Assembly: GCA_015680685.1 (NCBI GenBank)
Contig: MNCI01004353.1
Coordinates: 55,645 to 119,644 of the forward strand
From: Gnetum montanum
Taxonomy: Eukaryota > Streptophyta > Gnetopsida > Gnetales > Gnetaceae
Reading direction: 5' to 3'
DNA length: 64,000 bases
Shown: positions 11,118-21,100 of the stretch, in pieces
Numbering within the stretch: position 1 is the first letter of the stretch
Layout of the letters: every line of letters starts with the position of its first letter
The notes under the pieces: generated by a model
What the model was told of the DNA's origin: nothing
The model's database searches: none
The model's input: the letters and a program-made list of their open reading frames with translations, nothing else
Translations under genes and position numbers: made by a program

Positions 11118-12584
11118 ACGAGCACGTACCTGAGCCTATACTCAAATGTGGAATGGTTTCAAGAACGAGTGATTGGTCAAATTTGCGAACTCATTCCCTT
11201 CCATATTAGCTAACTTGAATGATCCGTTGTCATATGCTTTGGTGACCAAGTAAGGCCCTTCCTAGTTGGCTGAGAATTTGTCCTGGTGTTCCTGAATGAC
11301 CTTAAGTACAAGGTCGCCTTCCTTGATAGGACGCTTATGAATGTCGTGCCGATGGCGTTGCCGTTGTCGTTTTTGGTACCATTCAATCTGATCGAGTGCA
11401 CGTATGCGTTCCTCCTCCACTGAGTCTAGGTCAATGATGTGTAGGTCATTGTTTTGCCCTTCGTCGAGGAGTCTGGAGAGTGTGATCCTTAAATATGGTA
11501 CTTGTAATTCCAAAGGTAAAACAGCTTCTGAACCATAAACTAGGCTATATGGCATTTTTCCTGTTGAAATCCGATGTGTAGTGCGATAAGCCCATAGTGC
11601 GTATACCAACTGTTCGTGCCATCTTTTCTTGCTTTGGGTAAGCATCTTTTTAAGTATTATAATAATGATTTTATTTGTGGCCTCTACTTGCCCATTGCTC
11701 TGAGGGTAGTAAGGGGATGAAAATGAGTTTTTGATCCCTAGACTTTCATAGAAAGTTTTGGTTTCGGCACTACTGAATTGTGGCCCGTTATCAGTGATGA
11801 TGGTCATAGGGATGCCAAAACGGGTCACAATGTTTTCAAGAATGAAGTTGCATACGTGTATAGATGTGGTTTTTCGAAGGGGCATGGCTTCTACCCACTT
11901 CATGAAATACTCTGTCGCGGTTATGATGAAGCTATGCCCTGCAGAAGATGATGGTGTTATTGGTCCGATAAGGTCCAACCCCCACTTTTGAAAGGGCCAT
12001 GTGATTTGCGCTGTGTGCAACTCATTTGGTGAGACATGGATCAGATTACTATGTCTTTGACAGGTACTACATGTTTTAGCCTTGGAGAGACAGTCATACT
12101 CCATGTGTGGCCAATAATAGCCTAAGCGTCTTATTTTCATTGCCATTGCTTTAGGTGCTATGTGTCCTCCGCATAGTCCGTCATGTACTTGCTCAACGAT
12201 GGTTTGGGCATCAACGCTACTAACGCATGTTAGCAGTATGCCTTCGTAGGATCGATGATACAATGTGTCCCCTACCAGTGCATATTGCCGAGAACGCTTT
12301 CGTACTGCGTCCTTTTGTGCATTCGTTAGATGTCGCTGTGTTTCACCGTGTAGAAGGTACTCTTTTATGTCATCATACCATTCTACCGCGTGTGTTGTAC
12401 TAACGGATACAATTGGCAACGTATCAAGAGTATCGGTTATGGGTTTAGCACAATTGATTATGGAGCTTGGCAATGTGTGAAACATGTCAGGCGATATGTT
12501 TAGCGTTAGCGTGGCTAGTGCGTCTATGATGGTATTTTCATTTCTGGAGACATGTTGCATGTCCGTGTTTTCGAATTGCTTCAT
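11118..12584 (-). pseudogene. B1 integrase
   Basis: The minus-strand frame opens with the end of the second RNase H (HVSRNENTIIDALATLTL), then a spacer, the integrase zinc-binding HHCC domain (VHDGLCGGH...CSTCQ), and the DDE core with all three acidic residues: GLDLIGPI, ITDNGPQFSS and SNGQVEATN. The C-terminal domain (KEGDLVLK...FSAN) follows. A TAG near 11262 replaces the Trp codon that B2 keeps in the following NWEG motif, and the frame then runs on to about 11118. It would cut host DNA and join element ends. This is the longest open frame in B1 (440 codons). Confidence 0.88.
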
Positions 12585-13416
12585 TAAGTGTTTGGCTAAG
12601 TCAAAGTATGGTTGTAAATGTTGTGCTTTGCATGTATAAATATCTGTGACTTAGTTTAAAACTAGTTGTGAGTCTCCCCTGACCACTAGTCATGTGATGT
12701 TTGAGGCTAGTGCTGCCATGAGACCTCTAAGGAGACCTTCGTACTCTACTACGTTATTGGTACAGTGAAAGTCGAAACGATAAGCAAAGGGTCGGATCTC
12801 CCTAGAGGGATAGGTGATGACGGCGGCAGCACTTCCCCCTCGAGAGGTGGATGCTCCATCAAAGTTCAAGATGGCATCATAGTCATCGGGCACTATGTCT
12901 ATTGCATTTACATTTTCATCAGGGAACTCTGGCTCTATTGTTGCTTGATCATGCGTTGGTGATGCGGTCATTTGATTCACTATGGCTTGACCCTTAATTG
13001 ATGCTTGCGCTATGTAGTGTAGGTCAAACTTAGCTATCATGGCTTTCCAATGCGCTATTCTACTTGACTCATAAATGTTTCCTGTGATGGCTCTGAGCAC
13101 ATTATCCTTACAGATTACGTTGACTTGGTTATGGAAGAGGTAATGTCGCCATTTCTTTAAGGAAAAGGTAAAAGCTAAACATGACCTCTCCACCCCATTA
13201 TACTTCTTCTCATGGGCTACTAATGCATGGCTTAAGTAATAGACAGGGACTTCGGTCCCATCATCTCGTTTTTGGCAAAGCATGGACGCGATTGACGAGT
13301 CCGAAGTGGCAAGGTAGATGTAAAACAGTTTATCATTTTGAGGTGGATAAACTGTAGGTAGTTAAACAAGTGCTGTTTTAATATTGTCAAATGCTTCCTA
13401 GCACTGTGGAGTCCAT
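12585..13416 (-). pseudogene. B1 RNase H plus archaeal-type second RNase H
   Basis: The right part (about 12990-13416) is the normal Ty3/gypsy RNase H: MLCQKRDDGTEVPVYYLSHAL and WRHYLFHNQVNVICKDN. The left part (about 12585-12960) starts with LNFDGASTSRGGSAA and has NNVVEYEGLLRGLMAAL and VVRGDSQLVLN, the signature of the second, archaeal/plant-type RNase H of Tat elements. Two in-frame stops (TGA after NIT, TAA after LVLN) correspond to Arg and Gln codons in B2. A 20-bp deletion near 13428 relative to B2 shifts the frame between RT and RNase H. Confidence 0.85.
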
Positions 13417-14286
13417 TCAAAATGGACTCATAGGTTTCAACTTGTCCGTTAGTTTTTCTATGAAACGCCTAATAAACTGTAATCTACCTTGTAGGCCTCG
13501 AAGTTCGGTAAGGTTGCTAGGTGGTTTTAAGTTTGTTATGGCCTTAACTTTATCGGAGTCTACTCGTATCCCGGCTTCTGAGGTTATGAATCCAAGCATT
13601 TTGCCTGTTTTGACTTCAAAGACACATTTCTTTGGGTTAAGTCTTAGCTCATATTTTAAACAACGCTTTAGCACCAAGTCAAGGTCTTGTACATGTTGTT
13701 CTGATGTCTTCGATTTGACCACGATATCATCCACATAGTCATTGAGCAAGTGCAGCATATAATCGCTAAAAATGAATGTCATGGCCCTTTGATATGTGGC
13801 CCCAGCGTTCTTGAGACCGAAGGGCATCATTGTGTAACAAAAGGTTCCCCATGGTGTCATAAAGGTAGTCCGGAGCTGATGCTTCGGGTTAATGCGTATT
13901 TGATTGTATCTTGAGAAGCCATCCATAAAAGATAATAGGGCATGCCCAGCGGTTGAGTCAACAAGTTGATCGATGCTAGGTAGGGGAAAATCATCTTTTA
14001 TGGTTGCAACGTTGAGATCCCGGAAGTCAATGCATAAGCGAATGCTTTCGTTCTTTTTCGGGACAATGACCATGTTGGATACCTAATCGGCGTAATCGAC
14101 AACCCAAATGAAACCTGCCTGATAAAGTTTGGTGATCTCATTATGAACTACCAATGCTACCTCAGGTTTAACCTTTCGTGCCTTTTGTTTTATTGGCTTC
14201 AATTTTGGATCAAGGATAATGTTGTGTTGGACAATTCTAGGATCTAACCCGGGCATGTCGGTGTAAGACCAAGCGAATGCTTTCAT
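13417..14286 (-). pseudogene. B1 reverse transcriptase
   Basis: N-terminal part MPGLDPRIVQHNI and YQAGFIWVVDYAD, then MVIVPKKN, LCIDFRDLN, LSFMDGFSRYNQIRINP, MPFGLKNAGATYQRAMT, the catalytic YVDDIVVKSKT (both aspartates kept) and GLQGRLQFIRRFI. One stop (TAG near 14082) separates the two parts. KNAGATYQRAMT is characteristic of Tat-group RTs. Confidence 0.88.
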
Positions 14287-14292
14287 GTTGTT

Positions 14293-14655
14293 TCAAAGCA
14301 CATCTTCTATGTCTTTGGCCAGTTGAGGTTGTAATAATGTACTCAATTTTAATATTTTGGTTTCACCATCAGGCATAACGATGGGGGTTTCAGTCAACGG
14401 GTCTTCAGTGATACTATCGGCTTCTATGTCGAGAGATCTTGTCATGCCTTTGTAGCTATCTAGCGTTTGCTGTGTTGAGGCTATGAGTGTGTCTTCCGTT
14501 GATGTACCTAAGCTGATGGAGTTCATGTCGATTTCTCTTGTGATTTTCCCATATGGTCCATCGATGATCAAGGGTGTGGATAAACGCTGACAATCCATCG
14601 GGCTTGCTCCTACCAATAAACAGAGGGCAGAGTGAGCTAATAGGTGTTGTTTCAT
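14293..14655 (-). pseudogene. B1 protease-RT linker region
   Basis: A minus-strand frame (LLVGASPMDCQRLSTPLIIDGPYGKI, then acidic sequence ending ...LAKDIEDVL) runs into RT after one TGA whose sister codon would be CGA. No DTG/DSG protease motif is seen in it, so this is downstream of the protease core or a degraded protease. It is the last recognisable B1 coding sequence on the right. Confidence 0.55.
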
Positions 14656-14714
14656 GTTTCTTGGTAATGGAAATCATGTGTACATGCATGATGGTGGTTT
14701 ATCATCGCACTGGG

Positions 14715-14925
14715 ATGCATGGCAGTTTAAGGCCTTACCGGGTCGTGTGTGGCAATTTAAGGCCTTACCGGGCCGCATGTGGGCTGTATGTGGCAGTTTA
14801 AGGCCTTACCGGGCCGAATGTGGTAGTTTAAGGCCGTACCGGGCCGAATGTGGTAGTTTCAGGCCGTACCGGGCCAAATGTGACAGTTTAAGGCCGTACC
14901 GGGCTGAATGTGGCAGTATAATTTA
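14715..14925. repeat. About 31-bp tandem repeat (GTTTAAGGCCKTACCGGGC unit)
   Basis: Six to seven units of the form TGGCAGTTTAAGGCCTTACC plus GGGCCGAATG, mostly 30-32 bp apart, with a gradient of TTACC to GTACC variants from left to right. It lies between the B1 linker and the host-like gene. Confidence 0.8.
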
Positions 14926-15125
14926 CATAGGAGAGTTTGCGCCAGAATGTTCAGTGTGGGCATTTGAAGTTGGTTTATGAGGGAATTAGCATATGGTAGT
15001 GTTCATTTTGTTTTATATATTTTTTTGTATTTTTTATTTTAAACAAATTTTAATTAAAATAGATAAAATAATAAAAATATTTACAAGAAATCAAAGGCAG
15101 CGACGGTGGCGGCGCGGTCGACTCA

Positions 15126-15141
15126 GCGCTATATATAGCGC
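15126..15141. promoter_or_regulatory. Palindromic TATA element GCGCTATATATAGCGC
   Basis: A perfect 16-bp palindrome with a TATATATA core, about 290 bp upstream of the first ATG of the spliced plus-strand gene. It is a candidate core promoter. The following GGGCATCA then TTTGGAGGCACTG could alternatively mark an LTR end plus primer site. Confidence 0.45.
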
Positions 15142-15189
15142 AGGGGCATCATTTGGAGGCACTGTGAACTGGAAGGAAAATCGAGCGTG

Positions 15190-16080
15190 AGCATAAACCT
15201 TCAGCGTAAGCGTAAACCTTCAGCGTAAGCGTAAACCACCAAACCTAGCGTAAACGTAGAGGCTCGAACCCCAGCATAAGCGTAGAGACCCAAACCCTAG
15301 CGTAAGCGTGAGCGTAGAGGCTTAAACTTAGCGTAAGCGCAGAGGCTCAGACTCAGCGTATAGGATTCAGTTTAGCATGCAGTTTCGATGCCCAGCGTAA
15401 ACCTGTCAATCTCAGCGTAGAGGATGCCAAAATGGGCAAGGGCAAGGAGGTAGAGGGCCAGGGGAGGAAGGGGCCTAACCTGACTTTTGCGGAGGAAAGC
15501 GAGGCCATGTTGTAGTGTCTGCCTAGGCCAAGGGTTCCATCATGGCCTGGATCGTCACACAGGTAGGCTCTAATCCTACCTCTGTTAATTTTTTTCATTT
15601 GTACTTGTCGTCGGGTGTAGACAGTTTTTGTAGCGTAGAAAATTTCGGTAGCGTAGAGGGTTTTGGTAGCATAGATAGTTAGCGTAGAGGGCTTGTACGC
15701 TAAGCATAGGTCCGCAACATAGAGGGTCTCTATAGCGTACAGCGTAGACAGTTTTAACTGTACATAGCGTAAACTATTTTGTCAGTACATAGCGTAAACG
15801 ATTTCCACGACGTATAGCGTAGATGGTTTTCATAGCATGTGGCATAAACTGTTTTCATAGCGTATACACTTAGTGTAAATGGTTTTTTCTTTTTAGGCCA
15901 TGTATAGCGTAGACCTATTTTCATAGCGTATACGCTAGTAGTTTTTTTTACAGTGTATAGCGTAGATGGTTTTCACAGTGTATACGCTAATGGTTTTTTA
16001 GAGCATATACGCTGAGCGTGAACAATTTTCTTTCTTTTTTTAGGCAGCGTATACGCCGAGTGTGAACAGTTTGTTGAAGA
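15190..16080. repeat. AGCGTAAGCGTAAACC / AGCGTAGA iterons in leader and intron 1
   Basis: Dense degenerate repeats based on AGCGTA fill the presumed leader (15190-15420) and first intron (about 15615-16080) of the captured gene, and skip the 131-bp first exon. Several reach the B-type palindrome: CATAGCGTATACGCTAGTAG (about 15924-15943), CATATACGCTGAGCGTG and GCAGCGTATACGCCGAG. Confidence 0.75.
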
Positions 16081-18315
16081 GTGTATACGTCGATTGAAAA
16101 CAGTTTGTAATTTTTCGAAGTGTTAGCCTACAACATGGAATTTTGTTGTTTTATCTCCTTTTCATGTATGGCTGATTTATCGTGGCATTTTGGTTACTTG
16201 CAGGGACACTGAACCTTTCCTCCTGGTAGTTGAGCTAGTTGGAGTACTGGCATGGTTTGGCCCCCTTGAGACCGATGAACCTACCCTTGATCTGACCATT
16301 GACAACAATGGGGTATGGTTTAGGGAAGGGGCGTGTGAATTCCTCGCCTTCATCCTAGACAGATTTAAGGTGGTGGTCTGGTCACATCTGAGCGAACAAG
16401 TGGCACGGAGTGTGCTTGAGGCTATGTTGCTGGGAGCTTCGAAGGGTGTCATGGTCTTCATGAAGGACATTGACGAGGGGCCGTTTGTGATCGAGGACTG
16501 TCCCTCTGGCAGGCCCAGATCTACTTGCCCGTTAGCGCACGTGTGGGACCTATTGCCACGAGGGCCTGATTATCTCAACAACACCTTATTTCTGGCTGCG
16601 TGTGCGCACACGTTATTTCAGAATCCTCCTGGCATGGTGTACTGGGTAGAGAGGTAAGATCGTTTAGTTTGTTGTTTTTGTTTTTGTCGTTTAGTGTTTG
16701 CCCCTTTTCTGACGACCGTTCTTTTGCAGGCCCCAAGTTAACCAAGATGGGACATGCATTGATGATGATGGGCTTGCCCTGGATCATACTGATCTAGAGA
16801 CCTTTATGGCGGGTCCCACCCTTCGCAGAGCTGTATTAGCTCAAACCAAGGGTGATATTGTCCATTTCCATAAATGATTTTCTAGAGTGTTTGCATAGTG
16901 CACGGCTCGTGAATGGCTGCATGGGGATTGGTCGCGCAATGGACCAGTTTTCCCTCATGACGCTGACTTGGGTAGCACCTCGAAGTCCACAACTGAAGGT
17001 AAGTGACAATATTTTCTAGATGCCTTAGTGTGTTTTTCTGACTGCTGGGGGTTATACTGATGTGATGGTTTCAAATTGTGTTTACAGTTGATATCCCTCC
17101 CGGCAGCGACCCTGTCACGACAGGTAAAACTGAGAGTACCTTATCGATGAAGTTTGGGGAGATCAGCAAGGCACATAAATGGTTGCGCACCCATGCCCCG
17201 GCATCTATTGTTCGTTGTTTAGGTGATGCTAGCCTCATGGAGTTGTTTACAACTCCGAGCCCTGATGTGTCCATAGTTGAAATGATCGGGATTGTTGATT
17301 CATTCGACAAGTCCGTCTCTTACTACAGCATCCATATTAGGGATGTCAAAATAGTTTTCCATCTGTCGGCCAAATTCTTTTCAGACCTGTTCGGTGTACT
17401 GGCAGATGGCGTAAATGTAGTTTTGGACAAGGCTAGAAAGAGCTTCATATGGTACGTGAGCTAGAGGACTGGTTGGGTATTGTCAAGGGCTTCAAGGGAT
17501 TCCCTATGTAGAGGAAGTCAAAGGTTGAGGAAGTTAATGAATTATATCCCCTGTTTAGGGCACGGGTGTTCCCTAAGTCCCTGTCCTAGGTGAGGAGTCT
17601 TGGTGTTGAGGCTGTGCGCATCATGCGAACCATTTTAGAAACTGGGATGCGTTATAATTGGGCTCAATTTTTGTTGTCAGGCCTTCATAAGGAGATAGTG
17701 TGATTGCGCTCAAATGTTGAGGCGCAGTCCCATTTTACATTTGCATTTTTTGCTGGCTATCTTCATCGCTTGGCCGAGTTTCTAGTGGTTCGCGCAGACA
17801 ATAGATATGTCCTACGGGATCGTACTCAGTTATCTCGTCCGTGGATTAACCATTTGTTCGAGACAGCTGAGTCCCAAGATGCACTTGAGGGGATTGATGA
17901 ATCCGTGTCCATCACGACAGGAGGGTCATCTGGTACCTCAATGCACACACATGGCAGTGTGGGGTTGGAACCAGACGATGTGCCCTATACTGCAAAGAGG
18001 GCTGAACGGGTCATCAAGGAAACCATTGGTAAGGCCAAGTCGAAGCTCTCGAAGCGTGAACGTTCAAAAGAGGTGACCTCAAATGTAGAAGAGCCAAAGG
18101 TGAAGCGCATATGGTTCAAAATGCCTGTCCGAGGTAAGTAAATTTGGTGCACTTATTGCTTTATCCTCTTCATCTTATTCATAATTTTTATTTTGACTGT
18201 TTACATGCAACTAATGCCTTTAGACTTGACTCGTGAAGTGAGGAGACAGGAGTTAGAGACCATCATCGAGGAGGAGGAGGCTACAACGGAGTTGATAATC
18301 GAGGAAGAGGAGTCA
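15432..18315 (+). pseudogene. Captured five-exon host-like gene with NIF/FCP1-type HAD domain, antisense to B1
   Basis: Exons with consensus splice sites: 15432-15562, 16204-16653, 16730-16998, 17088-18133, and 18224 to about 18315 where element C cuts it. Phases agree at all four junctions. Exon 1 is basic and short (MGKGKEVEG). Exon 2 resembles plant NLI-interacting-factor-like phosphatases: FLLVVELVGVL, FREGACEFLAFILDRFKVVVWS, NTLFLAACAHTLFQNPPGMVYW. Exon 4 encodes a longer domain I cannot name (DVSIVEMIGIVDSFDKS, HLSAKFFSDLFGV), then a basic tail; exon 5 is glutamate-rich. Disruptions: TAG in exon 1, TGA and TAG in exon 3, a frameshift near 17450, then TAG, TAG and TGA in exon 4. Each stop looks like a C-to-T change of CAG or CGA. 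No host intact copy is in the window. Confidence 0.7.
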
Positions 18316-18399
18316 TGCCACTACAATGATTTTCAAATAAAATCTTTTTTCTAAAATCACAATTAGAAATACATACCTTCCCATTCTCAAATAACAATT

Positions 18400-19510
18400 C
18401 ATCTTGAATATGATAGTTCCTTCACTGGTCTATCCTGCTCAATAATGGCTCCTTGAGGCTCCTCCAAACCTACTCAAAATCTACATCATATTTATACAAA
18501 TTAGCAAAATCACCCATATCTTCCACATGAGGTACCCTAAAATTCACCACATCCTCCTTGGACAATGCATCAACCACAATATTGGCTTTCCCTCTTTTAT
18601 GTTTCAACAAAAAATTAAACTTTTGTAACTACACAACCTAATTCATGTGCTTTGCAATCAACTTTGTTTTAGAGTTTAGAAATTGTAGTGCTTTGTGATT
18701 TCTCATCAAAGTGAACTCTTTGGGTAACAATTAATACTTCCAATGGTTGATTGCTTGAAGAATACCATACAACTCCTTCTCATATACGCTATATTTCTTC
18801 CTTGACTCATTCAACTTTTTAGAAAAGAAAGCAACAAGCCTACCTTCTTGTAAAAGTATTCCTGCAATGGAAAGTCTACTTGCATCCACCTCCACTTGAA
18901 AAAACTTCTAAAAATCTGGAATTGCAAGCACTAGTTCATTGGTAATATTTTCTTTCAAAAAGTCAAAGCTTCCTTGGGTTTCATTATCCAGCTTAAAATC
19001 TTTATTTTTTTCAACAAAGCAAACATAGGTCAAGAAATACCACTGAATTTCTTTATGAACCATAAAAACCTACTAAACAAAGGAATGATCTTCCCTCCCC
19101 AACATTCTTAAGAGTTTTCCAATCCCTAATAGCCTTCATCTTGGTAGCTTCTATTTGAATTTGGTTTTAAGAAACCACATGTTTCAAATATTGATTTTCC
19201 TCTTGAAGAAATGACTTTTCTTCACATTGATTAATAATTGTGCCCCTCTAACTTAAGACACACCATCCTTAAGTGATCCAAGTGCTCTTTATCATTTGAC
19301 CTATACACCAAAATATTTTCAAAAAAGAAAAATACAATACTTACTAATTAAATTCTTCAATACATCATGCATCAACCTTATGAATGTAGCAGGTGCATTC
19401 ATGAGTTCAAATGGCATCACCATCCACTCGAATAATCCATCTAGTGTTTTGAAAGATGTCTCACTATTGAAGCCCTTGGAATTCTCATATGAGGAATAGG
19501 ATTCCCTCCC
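18400..19510 (-). pseudogene. C reverse transcriptase and RNase H remnants
   Basis: On the minus strand, about 19500-19290 reads FEWMVMPFELMNAPATF, RLMHDVLKN and then FFENILVYRSN in place of the catalytic YFDDILIYS: the first catalytic Asp is Glu and the second is Asn, so it is dead. About 18830-18520 reads NESRKKYSVYEKELYGIL, HWKYYLLPKEFTL, KLIAKHMNW and KHKRGKANIVVDALS, a typical gypsy RNase H C-terminus. Many stops and frameshifts. Confidence 0.8.
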
Positions 19511-19826
19511 ATTGCAATCCTTGGTTGGTGGATTCCTACACTCCCATAGCTAGATTGTTCTTTCTCATCATCTACTTTGTCTCCACCAAGCTATGAAACT
19601 TCTTCATTTGAACATGAATGTTCATCTCCTCTACATGTTGGAATACAACTAGGATTGGCATTCCTATACACCTTTTTACTAATTTCATGCAACTAAGCAA
19701 CCATTAGTTGGAAGGTAGACATCATGCTCTTCATATCTCTACTTAATATTTAAACTTGTTTCTTCTTAGGTGTCATTTGAACTTGAAAAAATCCTCAAAC
19801 AAGTACAAGAAACAATCTAATACAAG

Positions 19827-19837
19827 CTTTGATACTA
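19827..19837 (-). other. C primer-binding site (initiator tRNA-Met type)
   Basis: The minus strand reads TAGTATCAAAGCTTG, close to TGGTATCAGAGC, the known complement of the initiator-Met tRNA 3' end used by plant chromoviruses and many copia elements. Confidence 0.6.
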
Positions 19838-19847
19838 ATACTTAGTT

Positions 19848-20822
19848 TGAGCAAGTTCGCTCCAATGGAAAATCATCTTCAACACACTAAATCAAGATAT
19901 TATGAAAAAAACAAATAGTATGCTAGAAAACAAGAAAAATGGCTACCTTTAATTATTGAAAGAGAAGATTACATTATGATTTCAAAACCCACAAAACATT
20001 CAAAGCCTCTAAAAAACTCTCAAAATATGCTATAGAGAATGAGGCTCTGCCACCATATAATGGTTGTTCTCAATGTAAGATACAACCAAGAGAGAAGTTC
20101 TTCCATAACTCAGGACTCAAATCTTACACATAAGACATAGGAGACACTAGGCCAATACTTAATTAATTGACCAAGAGCTACAAACACACTCATGCACTCT
20201 TCACATGTTCTTTCTTGATAACTCACTCACATTTCTCCATGGTACACGCTTAAAACAACCTAATATTTATTAACCAAGCATGACAAAAATCCTAGGAAAC
20301 CTTTCTTAGGCTCAACTTGAAGTTCCTCCACTATTTCCATCATTTTCTCCCATGCTTCAGCTGATTCTAAACTTGGAAATGCAAATTTTGAAATTTCTTT
20401 GCTTATTTAGGTCATCTCTGGCTTTTCTAGAATAGCTTTTGCCAAAATTGAAAATGTTGGTGAGATGTCTCCTCTAGGCCTGAGATGCCTCCCCTTTAGT
20501 TGGGGTGTCTTAGCCCAACTTGAGATGTCTCAATAACTTGTGAGACATATCACTCTAGTTTGGGGTGTCTCACCCAAAACTAGGACATCTTAGTTGAGAT
20601 GTTTGGATTTTTTTCAAAACATCTTCCTTGAACTTGGAATGTCTCTTACAAGTTCTCAACTCCTTGCCAAGACATCTCTCGTCTTCCAAGATGTCTATCC
20701 TAAAAGCTAACATCTTTGGCAAAATGACTCTATGACCTTCAAGATGTCTCCACAGAGCCTAAAACTTGCAAAAATATACACGTAGGAAAGAGAACAAGGG
20801 AATCAGAAGAGGTGTTCTTACA
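19848..20822 (-). repeat. C 5' LTR
   Basis: On the minus strand it begins TGTAAGAACACC at 20822 and ends near 19848, about ten bases before the primer site. The second LTR is absent, so limits are inferred from TG/CA ends and the primer site. Confidence 0.5.
20470..20760. repeat. GAGATGTCTC-type iterons in C U3
   Basis: At least ten copies of GAGATGTCTC, GAGATGCCTC, GGGGTGTCTC, AAGATGTCT and related words occur in 290 bp. They are variations on the palindrome GAGACGTCTC and lie at the U3 end of the C LTR. Confidence 0.7.
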
Positions 20823-21100
20823 CCATTTTCATAGAGGCAAATGATGAAAAAGAACTTATGTAGTTGATCCCATTTTGTTGGGACAAGGCTATGATGGTGT
20901 CATTTAGAAATTTTTAAGAATAAAGAAAAATGTAATGTATTACAGGATTTAAAAAGAGAAATAGAAATGAACATTTATATGAAGACACTTCATAATGATA
21001 GTAACATGGCTTAGGCGTTTTCTTTGGCCAAGTGATCACTAAGTTGATGGTGCAATGAATAAGTAGAAGCACTAGGTGTAAACATGGTAATGTTATCTTT
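20823..21100. other. No gene seen
   Basis: AT-rich sequence between the C LTR and the first recognisable LINE residues. It may be more of the same LINE, but no motif is visible. Confidence 0.4.

Larger units (their letters stand above)
8280..14655 (-). mobile_element. B1: Tat-like Ty3/gypsy element with dual RNase H, 5' part missing
   Basis: The minus-strand order from right to left is: protease/linker, RT, RNase H, archaeal-type second RNase H, integrase, 3' untranslated minisatellite and 3' LTR. A second RNase H before integrase is the hallmark of the Tat/Ogre group. B2 at 58389-64000 is colinear and closely similar. The left end TGTACTGTC at 8280 interrupts A1, with GGCAT at 8275-8279 a possible one-sided target site. 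No matching 5' LTR or gag is visible to the right, so B1 is truncated or rearranged at about 14.66 kb. Confidence 0.85.
18316..20822 (-). mobile_element. C: degenerate minus-strand chromovirus-like Ty3/gypsy element
   Basis: A 5' LTR lies on the right, then an initiator-Met-type primer site, then a shortened internal region with RT and RNase H remnants running left to 18316. Gag is largely missing, and integrase and the other LTR are absent. It truncates exon 5 of the captured gene. Confidence 0.7.

Noticed and set aside
11758-11991. Plus-strand open frame of 77 codons
   Set aside because: It is exactly antisense to the integrase core of B1; the sister frame in B2 (61648-61908) is likewise antisense. 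Coding evidence lies on the minus strand.
13391-13738. Plus-strand open frame of 115 codons
   Set aside because: Antisense shadow of B1 RT; the same shadow occurs in B2 at 63246-63650.
14654-14980. Plus-strand frame of 108 codons with repeated ALPGRVWQFK-type units
   Set aside because: It is only the translation of the 31-bp tandem repeat; the period is close to a multiple of three in places, which keeps a frame open by chance.
15145-15175. LTR end plus primer site (GGGCATCA then TTTGGAGGCACTG)
   Set aside because: No matching LTR copy is found in the window and the primer sequence fits no tRNA 3' end I can recall; kept only as an alternative to the promoter reading.
16177-16470. Minus-strand open frame of 97 codons over exon 2 of the captured gene
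   Set aside because: The plus strand has matching splice phases and HAD-like sequence; the minus frame has no recognisable motif.
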